Translations under genes and position numbers: made by a program
NCBI RefSeq assembly: GCF_003627955.1
Contig: NZ_RBWS01000010.1
Coordinates: 186,001 to 250,000 of the forward strand
Direction: 5' to 3'
Origin: Sphingobacterium puteale
Lineage (GTDB): Bacteria; Bacteroidota; Bacteroidia; Sphingobacteriales; Sphingobacteriaceae
Length of the DNA stretch: 64,000 nt
The notes under the pieces: generated by a model
Seen by the model: the letters and a program-made list of their open reading frames with translations, nothing else
Told to the model about the DNA's origin: nothing
Databases searched by the model: none
Part shown: piece by piece, positions 19,202-27,119 of the stretch
Numbering within the stretch: the stretch's first letter is position 1
Layout: every line of letters starts with the position of its first letter

Positions 19202-19270
19202 CGAATCATAAACGATGTTGACGGATTGTAAATGTAATAAATAGGTTGGTTATTGCATTCAGTATATTTG
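19202..19270 (+). promoter_or_regulatory. candidate LytTR-controlled promoter of operon B
   Basis: CGAATCATAAA (19202-19212) is followed after 9 bp by CGGATTGTAAA (19222-19232), again a 20-bp period. After 30 bp comes TATATTTG (19263-19270), a perfect TAnnTTTG minus-7 box, and the start codon at 19295 is 62 bp past the second repeat. Element order, orientation and spacing match the promoter of operon A. The site also lies 125 bp upstream of the response regulator's own start, so autoregulation is possible. Confidence 0.62.
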
Positions 19271-19294
19271 AGTTAAGCATAAAAATGAAGTACT

Positions 19295-19528
19295 ATGGAA
19301 TTAGCGATTGAGATCAATAGCGCGAAGGATCTGGCTGAGCTAAAGACAATTCCGAAATTGAATACGCTTTATATTCATGAATTTTTTATCAATAAGAAAA
19401 TCAAAATAGATAGAAAAAATGAATTGCTTAAAATAATAGCTGATTTAAAACAGATCGATGAAATCATACTGACAATTAACGGGGAGAGCTATATAAGGAC
19501 TGAATTACTGGCTGAATTGAAAAAATAG
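19295..19528 (+). CDS. small cytosolic protein of unknown function (first gene of operon B)
   Basis: A 77-residue protein without signal peptide. It is rich in leucine, isoleucine and lysine, with 'DLAELKTIPKLNTLYI' resembling an isolated leucine-rich-repeat unit, and ends 'IRTELLAELKK'. I do not recognise a family. It is the leader gene of a three-gene run (gaps of 10 and 12 bp) whose promoter matches that of operon A. Small size and position suggest a partner or immunity-like protein for the products that follow; that is conjecture. Confidence 0.65.
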   Translation: MELAIEINSAKDLAELKTIPKLNTLYIHEFFINKKIKIDRKNELLKIIADLKQIDEIILTINGESYIRTELLAELKK

Positions 19529-19538
19529 AGAAACAATT

Positions 19539-20360
19539 ATGGGATTTTTAAACAAACTTTTTGGAAAGGGTACCAAAACAGGACAGGGTACCGAAGTAGA
19601 AGCTAAGGTAGAGCAAGGTTCTAAAGTAGAGGAAGGTATTACAGGAGCGGAACATGGAGCTAAAGTGGGGCAGGTCACGTCTATAAAGGAGCCGGAAGAT
19701 AACTTGATCTATCGCACGGAACAGGAACTGATTGAAAGATTTGGTGGAATTGCCTTTGATAAGCAATATGATTTTGCAACGGTCATCGGTAATAATAATT
19801 GGAATATTGATATGAGCAAAGAGGAGATCAGTTTTGGCCCAAACCTTGATTTTCCGATTCAGGTCTTAGGGACTTTTTCACATTCGTCCGAAACTTGGCT
19901 TTGGGCATGGGCAAATAAGAAATCTGGTCTGTCTGAACATATTATGCAGCAGGCTCTTCAACTGAAAAAATATGGTGAAGATCAAGGGATTGATCTGCTC
20001 AGTAGTAGTAGCTTTGATTTTTCCAAAGACGAGTTGCATCGCATTGGTTTGATCGCTTCGGGAATGTTTAACGCAAGTGCTTATTATATTGCTGATTATG
20101 GACAGGGGGCAATGCTGGTGACAATCAAAAGCGATCTTATTGACCGTCAGCGTCAAGATGATCATCTGCGAATACTTTCTGTCTTTCCGCAGTTAATTTC
20201 CCAATTTGAAATGGATCATAGGATAGCTTTGCAGCGGTATCTGGAGGAAAAAGGGTATAAAATATCGGAACAGGGAGCACGGCTTACAGCAACAAAAAGA
20301 GGAGACACGATCACCGCAGATTTTGATGAGTTTTCGCGTCTTTCTAATCTTAAGGGATAG
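19539..20360 (+). CDS. cytosolic protein resembling DUF6882 (second gene of operon B)
   Basis: 273 residues. The N-terminus 'MGFLNKLFGKG' is followed by a low-complexity segment rich in G, E, K and V (about residues 12-50). The main domain contains 'FDFATV..' style blocks: 'YDFATVIGNNNWNIDM', 'LGTFSHSSETWLWAWANKKS', 'ASGMFNASAYYIADYGQGAM'. This combination reminds me of DUF6882, but I cannot verify it. No catalytic triad or membrane segment is evident. It sits between a 77-residue protein and an exported protein in a tight operon. Confidence 0.7.
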   Translation: MGFLNKLFGKGTKTGQGTEVEAKVEQGSKVEEGITGAEHGAKVGQVTSIKEPEDNLIYRTEQELIERFGGIAFDKQYDFATVIGNNNWNIDMSKEEISFGPNLDFPIQVLGTFSHSSETWLWAWANKKSGLSEHIMQQALQLKKYGEDQGIDLLSSSSFDFSKDELHRIGLIASGMFNASAYYIADYGQGAMLVTIKSDLIDRQRQDDHLRILSVFPQLISQFEMDHRIALQRYLEEKGYKISEQGARLTATKRGDTITADFDEFSRLSNLKG

Positions 20361-20372
20361 AAAATCGGACAG

Positions 20373-21128
20373 ATGAGCCTGCTTAAATTAGCGCTGTTGG
20401 TTTTATTGCTTCAAGCTATACATGTGTCCTATGGACAAAACGACCAAGAGTTAAAACTTGTACAGGCATTGCTTGATCTCAACACAGCGATTGCCAATCA
20501 AGACTCGGACACCAAAGCTACACTTTCCAAAGAATTTGAGGGACGATTAATTCAAGTACTTGAGCAAGAGGATATAGTAAGTTTTAAAACCTTTGATAAG
20601 GTATTGGATAGTTTAAATTCAGCTTTTAGTTTCAAAAAATCTGGGGAGTATGAGCTGTTCACCCTCAGAAATAATTTTGAACATTGGAATTATGTGTTGA
20701 AAAACAAATATGTGATCCATAAGCAAGAAAGAACCTTTGATTACTTCCATGCGGTCTATTCGCTTGATCAGCATAGGTATTTACTAATCAAAAGAATGGA
20801 TGAGCTATCTTTTTCCTGTTATAAGGCTTACTTGTATCAAGATAATTCGAGCTCGATTGATTCTAATAATCATTTTTTATCGGTGTGTAGCTGGACAAAT
20901 GTTGATGAAAGCCTGTTGCAGAACAGATCTTCTCCAGAAAGTGATCAATCGAGTAAGGATCATTTAAAGTCTTATCCGCCAATACCCATAAAATTTGACG
21001 TGAAAAATAAGGTAATTTCTTATACTTTTTATCGCCAATCAGATGGGAAGAAAACAACAAGAAAAGCGAGATACTTGCATGGTGGCTTTGTGATCAAAAG
21101 TTATGATGCGAGAATGTTTGATGAATAG
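20373..21128 (+). CDS. exported protein of unknown function (third gene of operon B)
   Basis: 251 residues with a signal peptide ('LALLVLLLQAIHVSYGQ'). The mature chain is helical at first ('LKLVQALLDLNTAIANQDSD', with 'LSKEFEGRLIQVLEQEDI') and beta-rich later ('FDYFHAVYSLDQHRYLLIKR', 'VISYTFYRQSDGK'). No family recognised. The start lies 12 bp after the stop of the DUF6882-like gene, so it is the last clear member of operon B. Like the members of operon A it is exported, which supports a common envelope role for the two operons. Confidence 0.72.
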   Translation: MSLLKLALLVLLLQAIHVSYGQNDQELKLVQALLDLNTAIANQDSDTKATLSKEFEGRLIQVLEQEDIVSFKTFDKVLDSLNSAFSFKKSGEYELFTLRNNFEHWNYVLKNKYVIHKQERTFDYFHAVYSLDQHRYLLIKRMDELSFSCYKAYLYQDNSSSIDSNNHFLSVCSWTNVDESLLQNRSSPESDQSSKDHLKSYPPIPIKFDVKNKVISYTFYRQSDGKKTTRKARYLHGGFVIKSYDARMFDE

Positions 21129-21386
21129 GTGCACGTTGAAGCTTAAAGGGGGCAGTCGGTTGTCGTGGAGCCTTTGATAGGTAAATGAGCAAGCGGTTTC
21201 TGATGAAAGGAAAAAAATAAGAAAACTCTTGCACTTAATCCATTGTTATATGAACTAGAATAAGACTGAGTATAGTCTGAGGATGAATTTGAAGTTAACA
21301 CAACGATTTGTTTGGCTGATAAGAAGATACATTTTATGTTTAAATTCAGTATCAATAATGTATGATTTTATTTAATTGAATTTGGA

Positions 21387-21908
21387 ATGGTAGTACGATT
21401 TTTTATTTGTTTTTCTTTTATTTTAAGCACAATCTATTGTTTTGGTCAGATAAATGTAGACAAAATGCGGGCTGATTATGCCGCAGCAGTTAAAGATAAA
21501 AAACTCTGTGAGACCAATTTGAAAACATTGGAAGCTACGGCAAATACCGCAACAGAAAAAGGGTATCTTGCCGCTTATCAGATTCTTTGGGCAAAGCATA
21601 TGGGAAATCCTTTTTCAAAATTGGGGCAGTTTAAAAAAGGTAAGAAATTATTGGAATCGGTTATCATCAAATATCCTGATAATATTGATTTGCGTTTTAT
21701 TCGTTGGAGTGTACAGACACATGCGCCATCTTTTTTGAACTACAGTAGGGACCGGTTGCGGGATAAGCAGTTTTTGGTACATAACCTATATAAGCTGCCT
21801 AATCCAGAAGCAAGAAAAATAATTTATATTTACCTGAAGGATGCGAATAGTTATCTCAAGGGGGAGCATATATTCTCTCAAACAGAGCTTGCCGAGCTTT
21901 CCAAATAA
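21387..21908 (+). CDS. exported protein of unknown function with TPR-like helices
   Basis: 173 residues with signal peptide ('FFICFSFILSTIYCFGQ'). The mature part is helical: 'YLAAYQILWAKHMGNPFSKL' then 'GQFKKGKKLLESVIIKYPDN', which looks like one TPR-type helical pair, and 'PEARKIIYIYLKDANSYLKG'. I have the impression of a family common in Bacteroidetes but cannot name it. It is separated from operon B by 258 bp in which I found no further gene, so it probably has its own promoter, or a processed leader. Confidence 0.72.
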   Translation: MVVRFFICFSFILSTIYCFGQINVDKMRADYAAAVKDKKLCETNLKTLEATANTATEKGYLAAYQILWAKHMGNPFSKLGQFKKGKKLLESVIIKYPDNIDLRFIRWSVQTHAPSFLNYSRDRLRDKQFLVHNLYKLPNPEARKIIYIYLKDANSYLKGEHIFSQTELAELSK

Positions 21909-21959
21909 GTTGATACAGGTATCTTTGGCAAATAATTATGACAATGAACAAAATTGGAG

Positions 21960-22250
21960 ATAGCGATTGTTGTAATTTATCGGTACCTGGAAAACATCCG
22001 AAGAAGTTCGGGTTGGTGCAAAAAACTATCTTTAGTCAGCGTTGAGTCTTATGAATTTATACTCGACAACAACTGTATTTTACATAAAGCGAATGTCAAC
22101 ATAGGTGGCGAACATAGTGAAACAATTGGGATGATCACCGGAATTTATACTCGATGCTTGTTGGGAATTGGTGTATGCGAGCAACAAATGGTGATAGGAA
22201 ACAGTTTATTGCACTTAAATTAGAAAAGTATCAAAAGCAAGGATTTTAAT
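21960..22250 (+). pseudogene. decayed gene remnant with an internal duplication
   Basis: Coding-like fragments occur in all three plus-strand frames. 'GTWKTSEEVRVGAKNYL' (from about 21982), 'SYEFILDNNCILHKANVN' (from about 22045), 'PEFILDACWELVYASNKW' (from about 22138) and 'NGDRKQFIALKLEKYQKQGF' ending at a TAA near 22249. The 14-mer GAATTTATACTCGA is repeated at 22053-22066 and 22141-22154, and similarity continues beyond it, so an 88-bp segment may have been duplicated before decay. An 89-codon frame at 21954-22223 runs through but mixes these fragments. The original family is not recognisable. A terminator follows at 22275. Confidence 0.4.
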
Positions 22251-22274
22251 GTGGAACATGTTCATAGCATTTTT

Positions 22275-22300
22275 AAATCTTGGCATAGGCCAAGATTTTT
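22275..22300 (+). terminator. intrinsic terminator
   Basis: A 10-bp perfect stem AAATCTTGGC / GCCAAGATTT with loop ATAG is followed by a short T run. It ends whatever transcript covers the remnant at 21960-22250 and insulates the VOC gene at 22353. Confidence 0.8.
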
Positions 22301-22352
22301 GTAAAGCGTAATGCGCAATTTTGTGTTATCAATAGCAATTAAAATTTAAAAA

Positions 22353-22757
22353 ATGAAACAGGTATTTATTAATCTCGCTGTGGCGGATGTAAACAAATCA
22401 ATGACTTTTTATACTCAATTAGGTTTTGAGGTAAATCTACAATTTTGCGATGATGACTCTAAATGTATGGTATGGAGTGAGCACATTTTTGTAATGATCA
22501 TGACCCATGATAAATTTAAATCCTTTACGAATAAACCGATAGCGGATACAAAAAGTCATATAGCCGGACTATTTGCTCTCTCTGTGGAAAGCGTGGAGCG
22601 GGTAAATGAAATTGTTGAAAAAGGGCTAGCAGCAGGAGGAACAGAGCCTATGCCAATGATGGATCATGGTTTTATGCAATTAAGAAAGGTGGAAGATTAT
22701 GATGGCCACACTTGGGAGATATTTTATATGGATATGAGTAAATTTCCGGGGGCTTAA
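22353..22757 (+). CDS. VOC-family (glyoxalase/bleomycin-resistance-like) protein
   Basis: A 134-residue cytosolic protein with the paired beta-alpha-beta-beta-beta architecture. The first half begins 'VFINLAVADVNKSMTFYTQL' and 'GFEVNLQFCDDDSKCMVW'. The second ends with 'QLRKVEDYDGHTWEIFYMDM', the usual metal-site strand with E in 'WEIFY'. Members include glyoxalase I, extradiol dioxygenases and drug-binding proteins; this subtype ('LGFEVN', 'PMMDHGFM') is usually annotated only as VOC or PhnB-like. Start ATG at 22353; monocistronic. Confidence 0.85.
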   Translation: MKQVFINLAVADVNKSMTFYTQLGFEVNLQFCDDDSKCMVWSEHIFVMIMTHDKFKSFTNKPIADTKSHIAGLFALSVESVERVNEIVEKGLAAGGTEPMPMMDHGFMQLRKVEDYDGHTWEIFYMDMSKFPGA

Positions 22758-22974
22758 TACCGCATATCCTGACAGTAAATTTTTTCAGGTAACCATCGCC
22801 TGCCTGATAACTTTCGATCTCATTGAATGTTTGGTGGGCGATGGAAATTGTTAAATCTCTTTTCAATTTTCTGCTTAAAAGGATTTTTTTGAATGAGAAG
22901 GCCAATGTTGTATTGACCATAACACCCCATTTTAAAGGACTCCGCCGCAAGGAATATAGCGGTAGCGTCTTCAT
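22672..22974 (-). CDS. doubtful minus-strand ORF in the gap after the VOC gene
   Basis: A 100-codon frame, of which about the first 72 codons lie outside the VOC gene ('WGVMVNTTLAFSFKKILLSR', 'ISIAHQTFNEIESYQAGDGY'). The composition is protein-like, but the last 28 codons run antisense through the VOC gene and no family is recognised. A competing 47-codon frame lies on the plus strand at 22841-22984 ('MEIVKSLFNFLLKRIFLNEK'). At most one of them is real; either may be a remnant. Confidence 0.2.
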   Translation of the reverse strand: MKTLPLYSLRRSPLKWGVMVNTTLAFSFKKILLSRKLKRDLTISIAHQTFNEIESYQAGDGYLKKFTVRICGIKPPEIYSYPYKISPKCGHHNLPPFLIA

Positions 22975-23031
22975 TCAGAATTAGGAAATCCAACAATAAT
23001 TTGGCTGAAGCCCTTTAGCTCGTTCAAATCG

Positions 23032-23325
23032 TTAATTTAAACGTTGTCGTCGTGAACGGCGTAAACGTGACCTCTTAACAAAGTCCTGTTCTACAAAAGT
23101 GCGACCAGTAATGTCACGCCGTTTGTGGTAAACTGCATCGGGTTTATGACTTATCCATTCCGATCTGACATAAGGAGGATACTGTTGTGATCCTCGGTCT
23201 TTTAACTGATTTGCGGAAAAAGAACGAATATGCATTGAATTCCCTTGAATATGAATTGTTTTGTATATATAATTCCATTTCTTATTACTTTTGGGTAAAG
23301 TTGTTCTATAAATAATAAAATCCAT
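23032..23325 (-). CDS. doubtful ORF with arginine-rich C-terminus
   Basis: 97 codons, starting 2 bp from the ATG of the divergent gene at 23328. The first half is unremarkable; the end is very basic ('FVKRSRLRRSRRQRLN'). Base composition in the last 150 bp is richer in GC than its surroundings, which suggests foreign or formerly coding DNA. Start codons 2 bp apart on opposite strands leave no room for two promoters, so this is either leaderless, a remnant, or not a gene. Confidence 0.28.
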   Translation of the reverse strand: MDFIIYRTTLPKSNKKWNYIYKTIHIQGNSMHIRSFSANQLKDRGSQQYPPYVRSEWISHKPDAVYHKRRDITGRTFVEQDFVKRSRLRRSRRQRLN

Positions 23326-23327
23326 AT

Positions 23328-24857
23328 ATGGTTCTTAAAGCTATAATTTCAGCCTTTGTGATTACTCTTTTGGGATTATTGGCCATGTTGTTAACACAAG
23401 ATGCCGATATGAATTTGGTTTATGCAGCATTTTGTATTTCACCCTATTTTCTTTTAATTACCCTTATTTATTTCCTTTTCAATAAGCTTCGGAAAAAATT
23501 CAATGTATTTGACAAGCCTAGTATTGTCTTTGAAGGTATTTACAGTTTTTTGCTTTACTTTATATTTTCCACATTGTTACCTGTACTGCTATTTTTTGGT
23601 ACGCTGGGCGACAAACATGAACATGAGATATACGCTGATCTAGGCGGGGTAATTTCAGAAATGTTCCCTTTGATTTTAATTCTGAGTGTTTTTTTGAGCT
23701 TATTCAGTAGCGTCACATTCATTTGGGGTTTGCGATCGTGGAAAGCTTTGACACTAACATTTTTGGCCTGTATTTTTTTTAGTGTGATCGTATCTATTTT
23801 TTCAACTGTTGGTCGAGAGATTAAGGAAGCTGAACAGGAGCGGAGAGATCAGGCAGATAATTTAAAAGAGGGAAGATTTGAATGGGCCGGAGCAATGAGT
23901 AATCCTGCAGGCTATCCAGTACAACTTTATAAGGGGAGGTTCATCTTCCCAAAAGATAAAAATTATGAATTCACGTTTAGTGAGGGAAATACCGTGAATT
24001 ATCATGCGAAATGGGGCGAGGCAGGAGCCGAGACCTATAAAAGGATGATGTCATTGCCCAAAGCAATTGACGTTACTTGGTACTCGTTCTCGGAAAATGC
24101 TTTTTACCAATTCCAGGACACAATAGACTACAATAAATTGCTCACACTTTTTAAACAATCTTATGTAGAGCGAAGAGCAACTAGCGACGTTGAAGAACAT
24201 TATGATAAGATTATTTTTGGGTTTGCTCCGGGGGGGAGGTTGGTGATATGGGCTGCTGGAACTGGTTATCGTCAGACCGGGATCGGTCAGTATCAGGCGA
24301 AAAAAATTAGTATTGATCAGAAGGTTTCTGACAGTAAGGAAATGGTGCATGGTGATTTATTCAATCAGGAGTGGCGCAATAAGGTACTGACAGATACCAT
24401 GATCGTTCCTTTGGCTATACAGCTAGCAAAAAAAGACCAACCTGTTTCTGATGATTACTGGGACAAAATAGGGACGGCTTATACATGGTGTCCAAAGTTT
24501 GTGATCGCTCCAGAAATCAAAAAATTCGATGCTAGTTTCCTTTATTTTAATGCTGAACGTTTTGCTTTTGATGAAAGAGCACAAAATATAGCCTTTGAAA
24601 AAAGGGGAATTCCACGACAGATATATATCACATGGTCTGATCATAATCAAAACCGTTGTGCTGTAAATTTTGAATTTGATGAAGCGGATATTTTTAAAAA
24701 ATTCATTGCTTTTTTTGATCGCGCTAAAAATATAGCGGCTGAAATGGAAATTACCGTAGATACCCAAAATGGCAAGGGAACCGTACAATTAAAAAATGGA
24801 GACCAGCAGCTTTTACTTATGGAAACCAAAATCATTGAATATGGTAAGAAGTTCTGA
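23328..24857 (+). CDS. inner-membrane protein with C-terminal DUF2931-like domain
   Basis: 509 residues. Four or five membrane helices occupy about residues 3-165 ('AIISAFVITLLGLLAMLL', 'FSTLLPVLLFFGTL', 'LTLTFLACIFFSVIVSIFST'). A soluble region follows with the DUF2931 pattern: 'RFEWAGAMSNPAGYPVQLYK', 'GNTVNYHAKWGEAG', 'LPKAIDVTWYSFSENAFYQF', 'LPK..' then 'KIIFGFAPGGRLVIWAAG'. DUF2931 proteins are a widespread Bacteroidota family of unknown function, usually lipoproteins; a version on a polytopic membrane platform is less common. A possible minus-7 box TACTTTTG lies at 23286-23293. It stands alone. Confidence 0.75.
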   Translation: MVLKAIISAFVITLLGLLAMLLTQDADMNLVYAAFCISPYFLLITLIYFLFNKLRKKFNVFDKPSIVFEGIYSFLLYFIFSTLLPVLLFFGTLGDKHEHEIYADLGGVISEMFPLILILSVFLSLFSSVTFIWGLRSWKALTLTFLACIFFSVIVSIFSTVGREIKEAEQERRDQADNLKEGRFEWAGAMSNPAGYPVQLYKGRFIFPKDKNYEFTFSEGNTVNYHAKWGEAGAETYKRMMSLPKAIDVTWYSFSENAFYQFQDTIDYNKLLTLFKQSYVERRATSDVEEHYDKIIFGFAPGGRLVIWAAGTGYRQTGIGQYQAKKISIDQKVSDSKEMVHGDLFNQEWRNKVLTDTMIVPLAIQLAKKDQPVSDDYWDKIGTAYTWCPKFVIAPEIKKFDASFLYFNAERFAFDERAQNIAFEKRGIPRQIYITWSDHNQNRCAVNFEFDEADIFKKFIAFFDRAKNIAAEMEITVDTQNGKGTVQLKNGDQQLLLMETKIIEYGKKF

Positions 24858-25037
24858 TTTTATTGATATAAACCCTTATGATTTTGAAAGATCTTTTGCA
24901 TCTTGTAATTATAGCATATCCTCATTTAAATAAAGATATAAAAAGTAAATAGATCTATATTTTTTAGATAGTCAGCGCGTACAATTTTTTAATATACAGA
25001 CCGATCTCTTCCACAGATAAATTGTATATTTACAACA

Positions 25038-25145
25038 ATGGATCGAGAAACAATAACCTCGTTTTGTAAATCAATATTAGCCATTTTGCCAAATCATTTA
25101 AAAAGTTATTCTGATAGCGGCTGGAGAATCCTACCGGTAAAATGA
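25038..25145 (+). CDS. 35-codon ORF, small protein or truncated gene
   Basis: ATG to TGA, encoding 'MDRETITSFCKSILAILPN' and ending 'SGWRILPVK'. It lies in a 387-bp gap that otherwise holds nothing recognisable. The ATG follows a TATATTTA box by only about 5 bp, so if expressed it would be almost leaderless. The composition is protein-like; it could also be the 5' stub of a decayed gene. Confidence 0.3.
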   Translation: MDRETITSFCKSILAILPNHLKSYSDSGWRILPVK

Positions 25146-25244
25146 GCTTGTCAAATTTTGATTGTGCTGTATTTGTTATTGCGATCTATTGGGAGTTGAC
25201 TCATTATCAGTTAGCCATTTATACAAAAAATTGACCTTTTGAGA

Positions 25245-27005
25245 ATGAAAATTTATTTGCTTTCACTGTTTTTTCTAACTATCCTGACAATTACAAATAC
25301 GCATATAGCTTTCGGACAATCTATAGAAAAAATACTGCCTATGGAAGATCCCCTTCGTCAGCTTGAAGCTGTTTTGCAGCTTCCTGTCAATTTTGGGAAG
25401 GATACCTTGGCATTAAAAAAATCACTACAACCTGTATTAGAAATCGCCAATGAGAAAAATAACTTTATATTGAAATGGGGATATTATATGCGTATGGCCG
25501 ACGGGTATTCCATTGCATTTGATCGAACGAATGGTATTTCCGATCAATATTACCTCCTTGCGCAACAATTGCTTCAAAAGTATAATAATATTGAACTGGA
25601 AATGACAGGCTATGCACGGCAGGGATACTATAACTATGTTTATAGAAAAGTAAAGGACGCATTTCCATTCTTTTTGCGGGCAAACGATTTAAAGTCAAAA
25701 ATTGATATCCGAAAAATTCCATTGCTCGTTAAACACTACCAGTTCATCGCTAATTTTTATAGCTACATTGGAGATCAGGCGAGTGCGGTTACTTACTTAC
25801 AGGAAGCATTGCCTTTTTCGAAACGCGCTTCCAGGGAACGTGTTGACCTAACTAATGCGATAGCCGTTTACCTCTCCAAGGATTCGCTCAATCGTGAGGC
25901 GCTAATTTATCTAAATCGTGCGATGGAAGAAGCAAAACTGGCGAAAGATTCTGTTTGGATCGGTATTATTTCTGGGAATCTTGCTGATCAGGCATGGAAA
26001 TCGGGAGACAGGCAAAAAGCAATTGCTTTGATTCGGAAAAATATAGATCTTTCCATGCGATATGATGAGCGGAAGGATGCCATGCGGGCAAATCTGAATT
26101 TAGCAAGCTGGTATCTTGCCCTTAAAGAATGGAAATTGGCCAAGCAACACGTTGTATCTGGCATCAATTTGATGGAAGAAAAGCCTTATTTTTTGAAATA
26201 CAAGATGGATGCATCAAAATTGCTATCCGACATCGCCCATGGGTTGAATCAAAAAGAAGATGAACTTAAGCAATTGCATATCTATCTTGCTTTGAAAGAC
26301 TCATTGGAAAAAAGAATAAATGATAAGGAGATACAAAAGATTATGTGGCAGCGGGAGACAGAAAGATATAATCGAACTATTCAATCTACGGAAGAAAAAA
26401 GACTTCACAGCAAGCGGATATACCAATTTATTGGAATTTTCTTGATTCTGGTCTTTACAATCATATTGCTGTTAATAAATAGATCAAAAACAAAGATAAA
26501 AATGAGCAATGCCCTTCTGGAGAAGGACCGGCTCACTCTCGCTTATGAAAAGCAATTACTTGATCAAGAACTTGTGATTTTAAAGGATTCTCTCAGCGAA
26601 TTTACCGATACGATTAAGCAAAATGATACAACGATTCAACAGCTAAGGCAAGAAATTGTTAAAGTTTCGGAGCAAAACCCTGCCTATATGGCTCAGGTCA
26701 CCGATAACTTAAATGCCATGTTGCAAACACATATTATGACAGATGAAAGATGGCTTAAATTTAAACATGTTTTTGATAAGGTCTATCCGGGGTACCTGTC
26801 ACAAATGAAGAAAAACTATACAAAAATAACAGATAATGATTTGCGTATACTTGCCCTTCAAAAATTAGATCTAAACAACAGTAGCATGAGTGAACTCCTT
26901 TGTGTTTCAACGGAAGCCATCAAAAAGGCCAAACAACGTCTAAAGAAAAAAATGGAGGCGCAAGATCAAGGGGCAATCTCTGTTGACCGAACTATTTCAC
27001 GCTGA
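25245..27005 (+). CDS. exported TPR protein with one membrane helix and C-terminal HTH (Bacteroidota sensory regulator type)
   Basis: 586 residues. Signal peptide ('LSLFFLTILTITNTHIAFGQ'), a periplasmic helical-repeat region (about 100-370; 'DQASAVTYLQEALPF', 'NREALIYLNRAMEEAKLAKD'), one transmembrane helix ('FIGIFLILVFTIILLLI'), a cytosolic coiled coil, and a terminal HTH-like region ('NDLRILALQKLDLNNSSMSE', then 'LLCVSTEAIKKAKQRLKKKM'). This is the layout of one-component membrane-bound regulators in Bacteroidetes that read periplasmic signals and bind DNA. The frame extends to a TTG at 25239; the ATG at 25245 is the start. The target gene is not obvious; it ends at a strong hairpin. Confidence 0.85.
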   Translation: MKIYLLSLFFLTILTITNTHIAFGQSIEKILPMEDPLRQLEAVLQLPVNFGKDTLALKKSLQPVLEIANEKNNFILKWGYYMRMADGYSIAFDRTNGISDQYYLLAQQLLQKYNNIELEMTGYARQGYYNYVYRKVKDAFPFFLRANDLKSKIDIRKIPLLVKHYQFIANFYSYIGDQASAVTYLQEALPFSKRASRERVDLTNAIAVYLSKDSLNREALIYLNRAMEEAKLAKDSVWIGIISGNLADQAWKSGDRQKAIALIRKNIDLSMRYDERKDAMRANLNLASWYLALKEWKLAKQHVVSGINLMEEKPYFLKYKMDASKLLSDIAHGLNQKEDELKQLHIYLALKDSLEKRINDKEIQKIMWQRETERYNRTIQSTEEKRLHSKRIYQFIGIFLILVFTIILLLINRSKTKIKMSNALLEKDRLTLAYEKQLLDQELVILKDSLSEFTDTIKQNDTTIQQLRQEIVKVSEQNPAYMAQVTDNLNAMLQTHIMTDERWLKFKHVFDKVYPGYLSQMKKNYTKITDNDLRILALQKLDLNNSSMSELLCVSTEAIKKAKQRLKKKMEAQDQGAISVDRTISR

Positions 27006-27040
27006 TTACCATAAATAAAAGGGATAAAAATAACTATAGC

Positions 27041-27078
27041 ATAAACAAGCAAGCTCAGAGAAAAGCTTGCTTGTTTAT
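27041..27078. terminator. hairpin terminator between convergent genes
   Basis: A 15-bp perfect stem ATAAACAAGCAAGCT / AGCTTGCTTGTTTAT with an 8-base loop lies between the TPR regulator (plus) and yceI-like gene (minus). The T-rich arms provide a modest U-tract in both directions. Confidence 0.8.
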
Positions 27079-27119
27079 ATTTGGAATCTTAGGAAGCTGT
27101 AGTAGCTATTAGAAACCTG

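Noticed and set aside
21284..21314. possible third copy of the CGAATCGTAAA direct-repeat promoter before 21387
   Set aside because: Only 6 and 8 of 11 positions match, and the minus-7 box is imperfect. Not strong enough to claim.
21143..21355. 70-codon minus-strand ORF between the genes at 20373 and 21387
   Set aside because: Translation is serine/leucine-rich without pattern; the interval is better read as the leader of the gene at 21387.
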